Assembly (NCBI GenBank): GCA_046330935.1
Contig: JAXLRU010000002.1
Location: forward strand, 1,159,388-1,223,387
Origin: JAXLRU01 sp046330935
GTDB lineage: Bacteria; Actinomycetota; Actinomycetes; Actinomycetales; Kineosporiaceae
Length of the DNA stretch: 64,000 nt
Direction: 5' to 3'
The position numbers and the translations under genes are program-made. This document shows positions 41,895-50,517 of this stretch, in pieces (positions within the stretch are counted from its first letter, which is position 1; each line of letters begins with the position of its first letter). The notes beneath the pieces are model-generated. The model saw only the letters and a program-made list of their open reading frames with translations. It did not search any database and was not told the DNA's origin.

Positions 41895-44800
41895 CTATTC
41901 CGAGAGCAGCCCGCGGACGGCGTCGGCGTCGAGGACGGGCGCGGAGAACTCCGCGCCGCTCATCACCCCGGCGAACAGCGCGGCCTTCTCGGCCTTGAGC
42001 GCCATCACCTTGTCCTCGATCGTGTCCTTGCTGACCAGCCGGTAGACCATCACCTTGCGCTGCTGGCCCATGCGGTGCGCGCGGTCCACGGCCTGCTGCT
42101 CGGCGGCGGGGTTCCACCAGGGGTCGAGGAGCACGCAGTAGTCGGCCTCGGTGAGGTTGAGCCCGAACCCGCCGGCCTTGAGCGAGATGAGGAACACGGG
42201 CGCCTCGCCGCGGCGGAACGACTCGATGACGGCGCCGCGGTCGCGGGTGCGCCCGTCGAGGTAGGCCACGGGCACGCCGGCGGCGTCGAGGTGGTCGCGC
42301 ACCCGGGCGAGGAACCGCGTGAACTGGCTGAACACGAGCACAGAGTGCCCCTCGGCGACGGCGTCGTCGAGCAGCTCGGCCACGGCCTCGAGCTTGGTGG
42401 AGGGCACCCCTGCGTGGGCCTCGTCGAGCAGCGCGACGTCGATCGCGGCCTGGCGCAGCAGGGTCAGCGAGCGCAGCACCTCGATCCGGTTGGCGTCGAG
42501 GTCCTCGATCAGGCCGAGCACCTTCTTGCGCTCGCGCTGCAGGTACTGCTGGTAGACGCGGCGGTGGGCGGGGTTGAGCTCGACCTCGAGCACCTGCTCC
42601 TGCTTGTCGGGCAGCTCGGTGAGCACCTCGGCCTTGGTGCGGCGCAGCATGAGGGGGCCGATCCGGCGGCGCAGCCGCTGCAGGCGGCGGGTGTCGGCGG
42701 CCTTCTCGATCGGCTTGCGGTAGTGCTCGGCGAAGCGGTCCATGCGTGGGAACAGCCCGGGCACGGTGATCGACAGCAGCGCCCACAGCTCGCCGCGGTG
42801 GTTCTCCATGGGCGTGCCGGTGACGGCGAGCTTGAACGGCGCGGGCAGCCGCTTGGCCCCGCGGTAGGCGTGCGAGGTGTGGTTCTTCGCGAACTGCGCC
42901 TCGTCGAGCACGAGCCCGGCCCACGACAGCCCCTCGTAGGAGTCGGCGTCGATCCGGAACAGCGTGTAGGAGGTCACGACGACGTCAGCGCCTGCCACGA
43001 GCTCGGCCAGCGGCACCCCGCTCTTCTTCGACGTCTGCCCGACGACGACCACGCGCAGCCCCGGGGTGAGCAGGGACGCCTCCCGCGCCCAGCCATGGGT
43101 GACGCTGGCGGGGGCGACGACGAGGAACGGCGCGTCGGAGAGCCCGTGCTCGCGGACGTGGCAGACCAGCGCGAGGGCCTGCAGGGTCTTGCCGAGGCCC
43201 ATGTCGTCGGCGAGGATCCCGCCGCCCAGCCGCAGCCGGTACAGCCGGACCAGCCAGTCCAGGCCCTGCTCCTGGTAGGGCCGCAGCGTGGCCTTGACGC
43301 CCGCGGGCACGGGGAACGGCCCGACGTCGGCGGTGTCGGCGGCGACCAGCGAGGACTGCCACGCCCGCGCCTGCTCGTCGAGGAACCCGCTGGCCTCCAG
43401 CTCCTCGAACAGCCCGCCCTGCAGCCGCGAGGCGCGCACCAGCGGCCCGCGGGTGTCGTGCAGCTCGCGGGACTCCTCGATCAGCTCGCGCAGCTGCACG
43501 AGCGCGGGCGCGCGCAGGTCGAGCACGGTGCCGGTGGGCAGCAGGAGCTGGGCGTCGCCGCGCACGAGTGCGGAGAACAGCAGGCTGAACGGCACCTGCT
43601 CGGGCGGGTCGCCCTCGCGCGCGGCGGGCACCGCGACGGTGACGCCGAGGTCGAACCAGTCCCGGTTCTGCGTGTCGAGGCCCTCGAACGTGACGGTCGC
43701 GCTGCCCGCGAAGCGGTAGGCGACGCCGGGGGAGTCGTCCACGACGACGTCGATGTCGGGATCGGCCTCCCACACGGGCAGCACCTGCGTGACCAGGCGG
43801 GCGGTGGCCAGGCCGAGGGTCTCGACGTCGCGGGGGAAGACGCGCCGGGTGCCCGTGCCGTCGGCGGTCGGCACCGTGCGGGCGTGCGGGTGGATGCTCA
43901 CGAGCTCCTCGGGGAAGCCCGCCTCCAGAGACGCCGACAGCCGGGCGAGGACGGCGTCCTCCGCCTCGCGATCGCGCCAGCGCATGTCGGCGTCGTGCGG
44001 GAGCCGGCGCACGGCGTCCCCGACCCGGTACGTCCACGTGAACTGCACCGTCGCGCGATGGTCTCCGACCATGCCGACCGCGGCCTCCAACCGGGGCGTG
44101 GACACGGCGGGCATGGCGATCGTGGGGTCGGAGACCACGACGCCGAACCGCTCGGTCAGCTGCGGCAGGTACTGGTCGACGAACGCGGCCTCCTCCTCGG
44201 GCGGCACCTCGATCGAGGGCAGCCGCATGGCGCGCAGGACGTCGTCGAGGCCGTCGGGGTCCAGCGGCGCCAGGTGCAGGTCGGACCCGGACGCCCCGCC
44301 GCCCCGGTGCGCCAGCCGCCAGCCCAGGCCGTGCGGCGAGCGGCCGAGCAGCAGCAGCTCGTCGTAGGCGAAGCGCTCGCCGTCGAGGGTGAACCGCGGG
44401 TGCAGGCCGAGAGCGCCGCCGGCGCCGCGGTCGAGGACGACGTCGAGCCGCGCCTGGTCGTGCAGCACCACCACGCCCTCGCCCTTGCCCGGCTGGATCA
44501 GCGGCACCCCGGCGTCGACCAGCTCGCGCAGCAGCCGCCACACCGAGGCCGTCGCGAACCCGTCGAAGGCGACCTTCTCGTCGTAGCGCGACCCGTAGTA
44601 GCTGTACGTCTCGCCGCTGCGGTGCAGGGCGCGCAGCTCGCGCAGCAGGGCCACCTGGCGCTTGCGCCGCGGCGTCACCGGCGCCTTCGACTGCCACGGC
44701 TGGTCTTGGTAGCCGATCTCGTGCCACCCGCCGCCGGTCTTGATCCAGTTGCCGGTGTGGCTGCGCAGCACGGGCCGTAGTTCCACCGTGGGCGCCGCGT

Positions 44801-45422
44801 CGCGGCGCGGCGGGGCCTGCAGCCAGGTCACGGCGAGGCCGATCGCGCCGGTGTCGGGGTGCGGGGGCTTGGCCTTGCGGCCTGCCGGTGCGGCGGGCCG
44901 CGACGCCGGCGCCTCGCCGTCCTCGGCGAACGCCGCGTCGAGCGCGCGCCGCCACGCGGGCACCGGCCCGCTGGGGGAGCCGGACGCGGGACTGGGCCTG
45001 GGGCGTGACCCGGGGGTGATCGGCGTGGGCGCCGTCGCCGCCACGGCCCCGGGCGCGCGTTCCAGCGCGACGTCGAGCGCCCACCCGTCGTCGTCGAGGG
45101 CGATCAGCGTGGCGGCCACGTGCACGCAGGTGCCGGGCGCCTCGCACGAGCAGCGGACGCCGACGCAGACGCCGCGCACCATGTCGCCGACGACCAGCGC
45201 CCGCGAGGAGGTGCCTCCCACGCGCACCGCGATCAGCCCGTCGGTGCCGTCGAACGGCCGCGGCGAGGCGCCGGTCGCCTCGAGGTCGAGGGTCACCCGG
45301 CGGGAGGCGAACAGGCCGCGCGCGGTGAGCACGGTCAGCGTGTCGCTGACCTCGAGCAGTTGCGCCTCGATCGGCGAGAGCTCGAGCGAGGACATGGGCG
45401 CCAGTATCTCCGCTGCGCTCAC
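41895..45422 (-). CDS. SNF2-family helicase with SWIM zinc finger
   Basis: 1,175 residues. GTG 45422 is preceded by GGAGG six bases away, better than ATG 45395. The N-terminal SWIM finger reads CSCEAPGTCVH (about 84-103). The middle part (about 250-680) is the bacterial SNF2-associated region. The motor starts near 737 with DDMGLGKT (motif I); motif II is DEAQ near 839 instead of DEAH; SLKAGGFGLNLTEADY and QAVDRAHRMGQ (near 1109) give motifs V and VI. Family role: ATP-dependent translocation on dsDNA or remodelling of protein-DNA complexes, sometimes in repair or defence. Diverges from the CHAD-ParA operon; no defence partner is adjacent. Confidence 0.9.
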   Translation of the reverse strand: MSAAEILAPMSSLELSPIEAQLLEVSDTLTVLTARGLFASRRVTLDLEATGASPRPFDGTDGLIAVRVGGTSSRALVVGDMVRGVCVGVRCSCEAPGTCVHVAATLIALDDDGWALDVALERAPGAVAATAPTPITPGSRPRPSPASGSPSGPVPAWRRALDAAFAEDGEAPASRPAAPAGRKAKPPHPDTGAIGLAVTWLQAPPRRDAAPTVELRPVLRSHTGNWIKTGGGWHEIGYQDQPWQSKAPVTPRRKRQVALLRELRALHRSGETYSYYGSRYDEKVAFDGFATASVWRLLRELVDAGVPLIQPGKGEGVVVLHDQARLDVVLDRGAGGALGLHPRFTLDGERFAYDELLLLGRSPHGLGWRLAHRGGGASGSDLHLAPLDPDGLDDVLRAMRLPSIEVPPEEEAAFVDQYLPQLTERFGVVVSDPTIAMPAVSTPRLEAAVGMVGDHRATVQFTWTYRVGDAVRRLPHDADMRWRDREAEDAVLARLSASLEAGFPEELVSIHPHARTVPTADGTGTRRVFPRDVETLGLATARLVTQVLPVWEADPDIDVVVDDSPGVAYRFAGSATVTFEGLDTQNRDWFDLGVTVAVPAAREGDPPEQVPFSLLFSALVRGDAQLLLPTGTVLDLRAPALVQLRELIEESRELHDTRGPLVRASRLQGGLFEELEASGFLDEQARAWQSSLVAADTADVGPFPVPAGVKATLRPYQEQGLDWLVRLYRLRLGGGILADDMGLGKTLQALALVCHVREHGLSDAPFLVVAPASVTHGWAREASLLTPGLRVVVVGQTSKKSGVPLAELVAGADVVVTSYTLFRIDADSYEGLSWAGLVLDEAQFAKNHTSHAYRGAKRLPAPFKLAVTGTPMENHRGELWALLSITVPGLFPRMDRFAEHYRKPIEKAADTRRLQRLRRRIGPLMLRRTKAEVLTELPDKQEQVLEVELNPAHRRVYQQYLQRERKKVLGLIEDLDANRIEVLRSLTLLRQAAIDVALLDEAHAGVPSTKLEAVAELLDDAVAEGHSVLVFSQFTRFLARVRDHLDAAGVPVAYLDGRTRDRGAVIESFRRGEAPVFLISLKAGGFGLNLTEADYCVLLDPWWNPAAEQQAVDRAHRMGQQRKVMVYRLVSKDTIEDKVMALKAEKAALFAGVMSGAEFSAPVLDADAVRGLLSE

Positions 45423-45574
45423 CGGCGCCCTCCGGTCGCGCGGCTCGCCGCCGCCACGGCCGGGACGGTGGTGCGGCGGGGCAGGGCGGTGCAAGAGTTC
45501 ATCTGCACGCCACCGATCCGACCACGAGGGTCCGACAGACTTCGCGGCGACGTCCGACGGAGGTGCAACGACGC

Positions 45575-47338
45575 GTGACCCACGCCGATCCGGACGCCGC
45601 CGCCGCGGCGTCCGCCCCACCCCTGCACGAGCGGGTCGCGGCGGTGCTCGACGCCCCGGAGGCCGCCAGGGCCGCCGCGGGCGGCGCTCATCGCAGCGGC
45701 TCCGCCACGGTGAGCGTCACCTGGTGGGACACCCCCGACTGGCGGCTGCACCGGGCCCGGCTCGCGTTCGGCGTGCACGGCACGGGGCGTGCCGGGACGG
45801 CCGTGCTCACCTCGGACGACGTCGCTCCGCGCGCGCTGGCCGTCGCCGGTCCGTGGGTGGGCGGGCGGGGCCCGGTCCTGCCCGAGCGGCTGCCCGCGGG
45901 TGAGCCGGCGGAGGTCGTGGTGCGGGTGTGCGGGCTGCGCGCGCTGCTGCCGCTCGTCACCGTCACGCGGTCGGTGACGTCGCTGAACGTGCTGGACGAG
46001 CGGGACAAGACCGTGGCGCGGCTGCGGGTCGTGGAGCCCGTCGCGGCACTGGAGGTCGCCCCCGGTGCCCGGTACGTGCGGGGCGGCGCGGCGCGGGCGC
46101 GCCCCGAGCTCGCGGGCCCCGGCTGGGTCGAGGTCGAGGCGCTGCGCGGCTACGCCCGCCAGGCCGCGGTACTCGCCCGCCTGCTGGAGCAGGCGGGGCT
46201 GCCCGTCGTCGCCGTCCTCCCGGGCGCCCCTTCCGCCAGCACATCGGCCCCCCGACCGGCCACCGTGCCCGCTCCTGTGCCCGCCCCCACGCCCGGCCCG
46301 GGCGACGTCGCCCGCCTGCTGCGCGCCGCGGGCCTGGACCCGGGGCGGCGGCTGCCGCGCCGCGAGGCGTCCCTGTCGCCGTCGGCGCCCGCGCCCGTGG
46401 CGGTGGCGACGATGCTGCTCAGCTTCCTCGACGACGTCGAGGCGACGGCCGACGGCGTGGTCGACGACGTCGACACCGAGTTCCTGCACGACCTGCGGAT
46501 CGCCGTCCGCCGCTCCCGCAGCGCGGTGAAGCTGGCCGCCGACGTCCTCCCGGCCGACCTCGTGGCCGCCTTCGGCCCTCGGTTGAAGTGGATGGGCGAC
46601 GTGACGACGCCGCTGCGCGACCTCGACGTCCACCTGCTCGACCTGCCGGCCGCGGCCGCGGGCCTGCGCGGCTTCGACGCCGACGACCTGGAGCCCTTCG
46701 CGCGGTTCCTGCGCGCCCGCCGCGTCGCCGAGCAGCGCCGGCTGGCCCGGATCGTCCGGTCGGCGACCTGGCGGGAGGTGTGCACGCAGTGGCGCGCCGC
46801 CCTCGAGGGCGTGTTGGAGCGCGACGCCGGCCCCGACGTCCCGCGCACCGGCGCGCTCGCCGCCGCGAAGGTGGCCCGCGCCGACCGCCGCGTCACCCGC
46901 CTGGGCGCCGCGATCACCCCCGCCTCGCCCGCGGAGGACCTGCACACGCTGCGCAAGCGGGCCAAGGAGCTGCGCTACGTGCTCGAGCTGTTCGCGCCGG
47001 TGCTCGACGCGGGCGCGGTGCGGGCGCTCGTCGGCGACCTCAAGGGGTTCCAGGACGTGCTGGGCCGGTTCCAGGACGCCGAGGTCCAGCGCGACGCCGT
47101 CGTGGAGCTCGCGGGGCAGCTGGCCGCAGGTGCGGCGCAGGCGGGGCAGCCCGTCCCCGTGCGCGCCCTCCTCGCCCTCGGCGAGCTCGCCGGGCGGCTG
47201 GCCCTCGACCAGGCGTCTGCGCGCGAGTCGTTCGAGGGGCGGTTCGCCACGTACCTGGAGCCCGACGCGCGGGCGCACGTCGCCGCGCTGACGGCGCCCC
47301 CCGGGCCGCGCGGCTCGCGGAAGGGGAAGCGGCGGTGA
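45575..47338 (+). CDS. CHAD domain protein with divergent CYTH-like N-terminal half
   Basis: 587 residues, GTG 45575 (GGAGG 12 bases upstream; GTG 45563 is an alternative). Residues 1-215 resemble a CYTH domain that has lost the ExExK signature (VTWWDTPDWRLHRARLAFG, LNVLDERDKTVARLRVVEPVA). A Pro-rich linker is followed by the CHAD bundle, about 270-560, with FLHDLRIAVRRSRSAVKLAA near 303 and LHTLRKRAKELRYVLELF near 456, the two basic helices expected to bind polyphosphate. The end is basic (GSRKGKRR). The stop overlaps the ParA start by four bases, so the two proteins are made together. Inference: adaptor on polyphosphate granules for the ParA ATPase. Confidence 0.85.
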   Translation: MTHADPDAAAAASAPPLHERVAAVLDAPEAARAAAGGAHRSGSATVSVTWWDTPDWRLHRARLAFGVHGTGRAGTAVLTSDDVAPRALAVAGPWVGGRGPVLPERLPAGEPAEVVVRVCGLRALLPLVTVTRSVTSLNVLDERDKTVARLRVVEPVAALEVAPGARYVRGGAARARPELAGPGWVEVEALRGYARQAAVLARLLEQAGLPVVAVLPGAPSASTSAPRPATVPAPVPAPTPGPGDVARLLRAAGLDPGRRLPRREASLSPSAPAPVAVATMLLSFLDDVEATADGVVDDVDTEFLHDLRIAVRRSRSAVKLAADVLPADLVAAFGPRLKWMGDVTTPLRDLDVHLLDLPAAAAGLRGFDADDLEPFARFLRARRVAEQRRLARIVRSATWREVCTQWRAALEGVLERDAGPDVPRTGALAAAKVARADRRVTRLGAAITPASPAEDLHTLRKRAKELRYVLELFAPVLDAGAVRALVGDLKGFQDVLGRFQDAEVQRDAVVELAGQLAAGAAQAGQPVPVRALLALGELAGRLALDQASARESFEGRFATYLEPDARAHVAALTAPPGPRGSRKGKRR

Positions 47339-48102
47339 AGGTCCTCGCCTCGTACGCGATCAAGGGTGGCGTGGGCAAGACGTCGGCGGCGGTCTGCCTG
47401 GCCCACCTGGCGGCGGAGTCGGGCCTGCGGACACTGCTGTGGGACCTCGACCCGCAGGGTTCGGCGACCTACCTGCTGCGGGTGAAGCCGAAGGTGCGCG
47501 GCGGGGCTCGGGGCCTGGTGACGGGCTCGCGGGAGCTCGACGAGGCGATCCGGGCCAGCGACCACGAGCGGCTCGACCTCATCCCGTCGGACTTCCGTTA
47601 CCGCGGGCTCGACCTCGAGCTCGACGGGCTGAAGAAGCCCACGCGCCGGCTGCGGGCCCTGCTCGACCCGCTCGCGGCCGACTACGACCTCGTCGTGCTC
47701 GACTGCGCGCCGAGCGTGTCGCTGGTGTCGGAGAGCATCGTCCACGCGACCGACCTGCTCGTCGTCCCGCTCGTCCCCGCGCCCCTGGCGGCGCGCTCCT
47801 ACGACCAGCTGGTGTCGTTCCTGGAGGACCTCTCCGGCGGCGGGCACGACGGGCGGCGCGTCGCGACCCCGGGGGTGCTGCCGTTCTGGTCGATGGTCGA
47901 CCGGCGCAAGACCCTGCACCGCGAGCTGATCGCGACGCCGCCCGGGCCCGAGTTCGCGAGCACGGTCGTGCCGTCTCTGGCCGCCGTCGAGGCGATGGCG
48001 TCCGTGCGGGCGCCCGTCACGGCGTACGCGCCCAGCGGGGCCGCTGCCACCGCCTACCGCGGCCTGTGGCGCGAGGTCGCTCGGAGGCTCCAGCTCGGCT
48101 GA
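47335..48102 (+). CDS. ParA-family ATPase, translationally coupled to the CHAD protein
   Basis: 255 residues. The deviant Walker A KGGVGKTSAAV is near residues 10-20, LLWDLDPQGSATYLL gives motif A', and DYDLVVLDCAPSVSLVSESIVHATDLLVVPLVPAPLA gives Walker B and the switch II region. No HTH DNA-binding domain and no ParB gene nearby, so plasmid or chromosome partition is unlikely. ParA-like ATPases without ParB often position protein cargo on the nucleoid (McdA with carboxysomes, PpfA with chemoreceptors). The GTGA overlap with the CHAD gene points to the CHAD-bound body as cargo. Confidence 0.88.
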   Translation: MKVLASYAIKGGVGKTSAAVCLAHLAAESGLRTLLWDLDPQGSATYLLRVKPKVRGGARGLVTGSRELDEAIRASDHERLDLIPSDFRYRGLDLELDGLKKPTRRLRALLDPLAADYDLVVLDCAPSVSLVSESIVHATDLLVVPLVPAPLAARSYDQLVSFLEDLSGGGHDGRRVATPGVLPFWSMVDRRKTLHRELIATPPGPEFASTVVPSLAAVEAMASVRAPVTAYAPSGAAATAYRGLWREVARRLQLG

Positions 48103-48154
48103 GGCCGTGCCCGTCCCGCGCGCGCCGAACGCGGTGCCCACCCGGAAGCGGCGC

Positions 48155-48166
48155 TCACCCGGACGG
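48155..48166. promoter_or_regulatory. TCACCCG-N2-CGG motif before the subtilase
   Basis: TCACCCGGACGG, about 190 bases before the subtilase. A related imperfect dyad CACTCCGAT-TCGGGGTGA follows at 48217-48234. Regulator unknown. Confidence 0.3.
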
Positions 48167-48355
48167 CGGGGGGACGCCCGTTCGGAGCAGCGCCGTTGCA
48201 GCCTCCACGCGGCGATCCACTCCGATTCGGGGTGATCCACTCACTCGTCGGCGGCAGGCGGACGGCGCACGCGGCACGTCGCCCGTCCAGGCTGTGATCG
48301 TTGTCGTCCGGCACCGAAGCACTCCGGGTCAGGTATTCCTCTCCAGGGAGGCACC

Positions 48356-50248
48356 ATGCTCCGGCCCCGCGTCACCGTCGCTGCTGCGGCGGTCGGTGCC
48401 CTCGCACTGGCCGGCCTCGGCGCGGGCACCGCCTCGGCGGCACCCCGCGACGGCGCTCGTCCCAGCTCCGGCTCCACCTCCACGGCGACCGCCCCGGTCT
48501 CCGCCTCCGGCCTCTACGTGGTGCGCGTCGCGCCGAACGCCTCGGTGCGTTCCGTCGCCCAGCGCCTGCGCGCCCTCGGCGCCACCGGCGTGTACGAGGC
48601 CCAAGCCCTGCACCTGATCACCGTCAAGGCACCGGCGGGGGTCGTCCACAGGTTCGGCTCGCTCAGCGGCGTGCTGCGCATCGACCCCTCGCGCACGGTG
48701 AAGACGCAGAGCCTCGGTTTCGACTACAAGACCCAGGCCGGCTCCATGACGAACGTCACGCGCGTCACCAGGGCGCAGGAGCTGTGGAAGCAGGGGATCA
48801 CCGGCGCCGGCGTCGACGTCGCGCTGATCGACACCGGCATCGCGGCCGTGCCCTCCCTGGCGGACTACCGCAAGGTCGTCGTCGGGCCCGACCTGTCGAT
48901 CTCGGAGTCCAACAGCGCCGACCGGTACATGGACACCTACGGTCACGGCACCGCCATGGCGGGGATCATCGCCGGCCGCGAGACCAACAACACGGTCACC
49001 AGCTCGGGAACCTCGGTCAGCACGGGCGGCGCCAACAACGGCAGCGCGTACGCCGCGGACACCGCCAACTACTACGGCATGGCCCCCGACGCCCGCCTGA
49101 TCAACCTGAAGCTGGCCGACCAGAACGGCGTCGTCGACGTCACTCAGATGATCGCCGCGATCAACTGGGTGGTGCAGAACAAGACCGCCAACGGGATGAA
49201 CATCCGCGTGCTGAACCTGTCCTACGGCACCGAGAGTCCGCAGGAACCAAGCCGTGACCCCCTGTCGTTCGCGGCGGAGCAGGCGTGGAAGGCCGGCATC
49301 GTGGTCGTGGCGGCCGCGGGCAACGACGGCGGCACCGTCGCGGGCCTGTCCAACCCCGCCTACAACCCCTGGGTGCTGGCCGTCGGCGCCGCCGACACCA
49401 AGGGCACGGATCTCATCGGGGACGACGTCATCCCCGCGTTCTCCGCCAAGCAGGGCGGGAACTTCGGCAACCGGGCCCCCGACCTCGTCGCCCCTGGCGT
49501 CGGCATCGTCAGCCCCGGCGTCCCCGGCTCCGTGCTCTGGGACACCTACTCGGCGGCTCGCGTGGGCAACAACTTCTTCCGCGGGTCGGGCACCAGCCAG
49601 GCTTCCGCCGTCGTCTCCGGCGCGGTCGCCCTGCTCCTGCAGGCCCGCGGCTGGCTCAACCCCGACCAGATCAAGGCGGTCCTCGAGCAGACCGCCAAGA
49701 AGATCCCCAACGTGCCCACCTCGGCGCAGGGCTTCGGTGAGCTCGACGTCCTGGCCGCGAACACCGCCAACCCGACGATGATCCAGAACAACATCAACGG
49801 GAACGGCACCGGCAGCATCGAGTCGGCGCGCGGCGGCGTCCACATCACCATCGACAACGCCACCCTGCAGGGGGAGCTCGACGTCATGGGCAACCAGTGG
49901 AACTCCAACGCCTTCACTCAGGCCACGCTGAACAAGAGCAGCTGGAGCAGCTCGACCGCGGGCACCGGCTACGTGGCCGCCGGCGGTGCGACCTTCCTCG
50001 GGTTCCCGTGGCTCGCCGGCTCCGGCTGGAGCAGTGACACGACCAGCTGGGCGGGGCGCACGTGGTCGGGCCGCACGTGGTCGGGCCGCACCTGGTCGGG
50101 GGCCATGTGGTCGGGCGGCGCCTGGTCCGGGCGCACCTGGTCGGGCCGCACGTGGTCGGGCTCGCTGTGGAGCGGCTCGTCGTGGTCGACCCCCGTCTCC
50201 AGCTCCTCGTGGGCCTCGAGCCTGTGGGCGAGCGCCGGTTGGAAGTGA
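48356..50248 (+). CDS. Secreted S8 (subtilisin-like) serine protease with Trp-Ser-Gly tail
   Basis: 630 residues, ATG 48356 behind AGGGAGG. Signal peptide ends near residue 28 (ASAA); a short prodomain follows. The catalytic triad is Asp159 (ALIDTGI), His197 (YGHGTAMAG) and Ser414 (GTSQASAVVSG), with oxyanion Asn323 (AAGND). All are intact, so an active extracellular protease is expected. After the catalytic domain come about 70 residues in which Trp recurs every five residues: SWAGRTWSGRTWSGRTWSGAMWSGG..., ending in LWASAGWK. Such Trp-Ser-rich tails occur on other actinobacterial subtilases; their role is unknown. The last codons are duplicated just after the stop (GCCGG-TGGAAGTGA at 50234 and 50251). 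Confidence 0.92.
   Translation: MLRPRVTVAAAAVGALALAGLGAGTASAAPRDGARPSSGSTSTATAPVSASGLYVVRVAPNASVRSVAQRLRALGATGVYEAQALHLITVKAPAGVVHRFGSLSGVLRIDPSRTVKTQSLGFDYKTQAGSMTNVTRVTRAQELWKQGITGAGVDVALIDTGIAAVPSLADYRKVVVGPDLSISESNSADRYMDTYGHGTAMAGIIAGRETNNTVTSSGTSVSTGGANNGSAYAADTANYYGMAPDARLINLKLADQNGVVDVTQMIAAINWVVQNKTANGMNIRVLNLSYGTESPQEPSRDPLSFAAEQAWKAGIVVVAAAGNDGGTVAGLSNPAYNPWVLAVGAADTKGTDLIGDDVIPAFSAKQGGNFGNRAPDLVAPGVGIVSPGVPGSVLWDTYSAARVGNNFFRGSGTSQASAVVSGAVALLLQARGWLNPDQIKAVLEQTAKKIPNVPTSAQGFGELDVLAANTANPTMIQNNINGNGTGSIESARGGVHITIDNATLQGELDVMGNQWNSNAFTQATLNKSSWSSSTAGTGYVAAGGATFLGFPWLAGSGWSSDTTSWAGRTWSGRTWSGRTWSGAMWSGGAWSGRTWSGRTWSGSLWSGSSWSTPVSSSSWASSLWASAGWK
50045..50180 (+). repeat. 15-bp tandem repeats coding the WSG tail
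   Basis: Units close to ACGTGGTCGGGCCGC encode TWSGR. About nine units with changes at the last codon. In-frame, no spacers. Confidence 0.85.
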
Positions 50249-50275
50249 GCGCCGGCTGGAAGTGACCACCGGGAT

Positions 50276-50318
50276 CGGCGGCGGCCCGCACCTCGCAGGG
50301 GGGTGCGGGCCGCCGCCG
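50276..50318 (+). terminator. Intrinsic terminator after the subtilase
   Basis: Perfect 17-base arms (50276-50292 and 50302-50318) with a 9-base loop, 27 bases after the stop codon. Confidence 0.8.
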
Positions 50319-50341
50319 TGTCACCCGCGTGCCTGGCGGCG

Positions 50342-50357
50342 TGACCCGCTCGGGTGA
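50342..50357. promoter_or_regulatory. TGACCCG-CT-CGGGTGA dyad before the RTX gene
   Basis: Near-perfect 16-base palindrome, the most complete version of the TCACCCG-N2-CGG word seen elsewhere. A weak FliA-like element (TCAA at 50387, GACGTC at 50406, 15 apart) follows 38 bases from its centre. Confidence 0.35.
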
Positions 50358-50421
50358 TCGCCTCCATGGCGATGGTCGTTGCACGCTCAAGGACGAGGTC
50401 GGGACGACGTCATCGAGTGTC

Positions 50422-50507
50422 ACGTCCCGCCCGTCGACAAGGGCAAACCCGCCGCGAGGCGGGGACGCAAAGCCAGGGACCTCACGCAGGGCGCCCGGCC
50501 ACCGACG
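50422..50507 (+). ncRNA. Cyclic di-GMP-I (GEMM) riboswitch
   Basis: GGGCAAACC (50441-50449), then the CCGCC-GCGA-GGCGG stem with a GNRA tetraloop, then GGGACGCAAAGCC (50462-50474) and AGGGACCT, followed by the P1c-like arm GGGCGCCCGG. These are the conserved core, tetraloop and receptor of the GEMM-I aptamer. GTCG (50433-50436) can pair with CGAC (50503-50506), directly in front of the GAGGAG ribosome site (50507-50512). This suggests translational control of the RTX gene. Confidence 0.88.
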
Positions 50508-50517
50508 AGGAGATCAC

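Noticed and set aside
39649..42924. 1,091-codon minus-strand open frame spanning ilvD and part of the SNF2 gene
   Set aside because: Out-of-frame reading of IlvD and SNF2 joined through the REP element.
47335..48102. Plasmid partition locus
   Set aside because: No ParB, no iterated parS-like sites and no replication gene; ParA is coupled to a CHAD gene instead.
48294..48301. TGTGATCG before the subtilase as a further LacI-type operator
   Set aside because: Only one half site; the second half (TTGTC) does not match TCACA.
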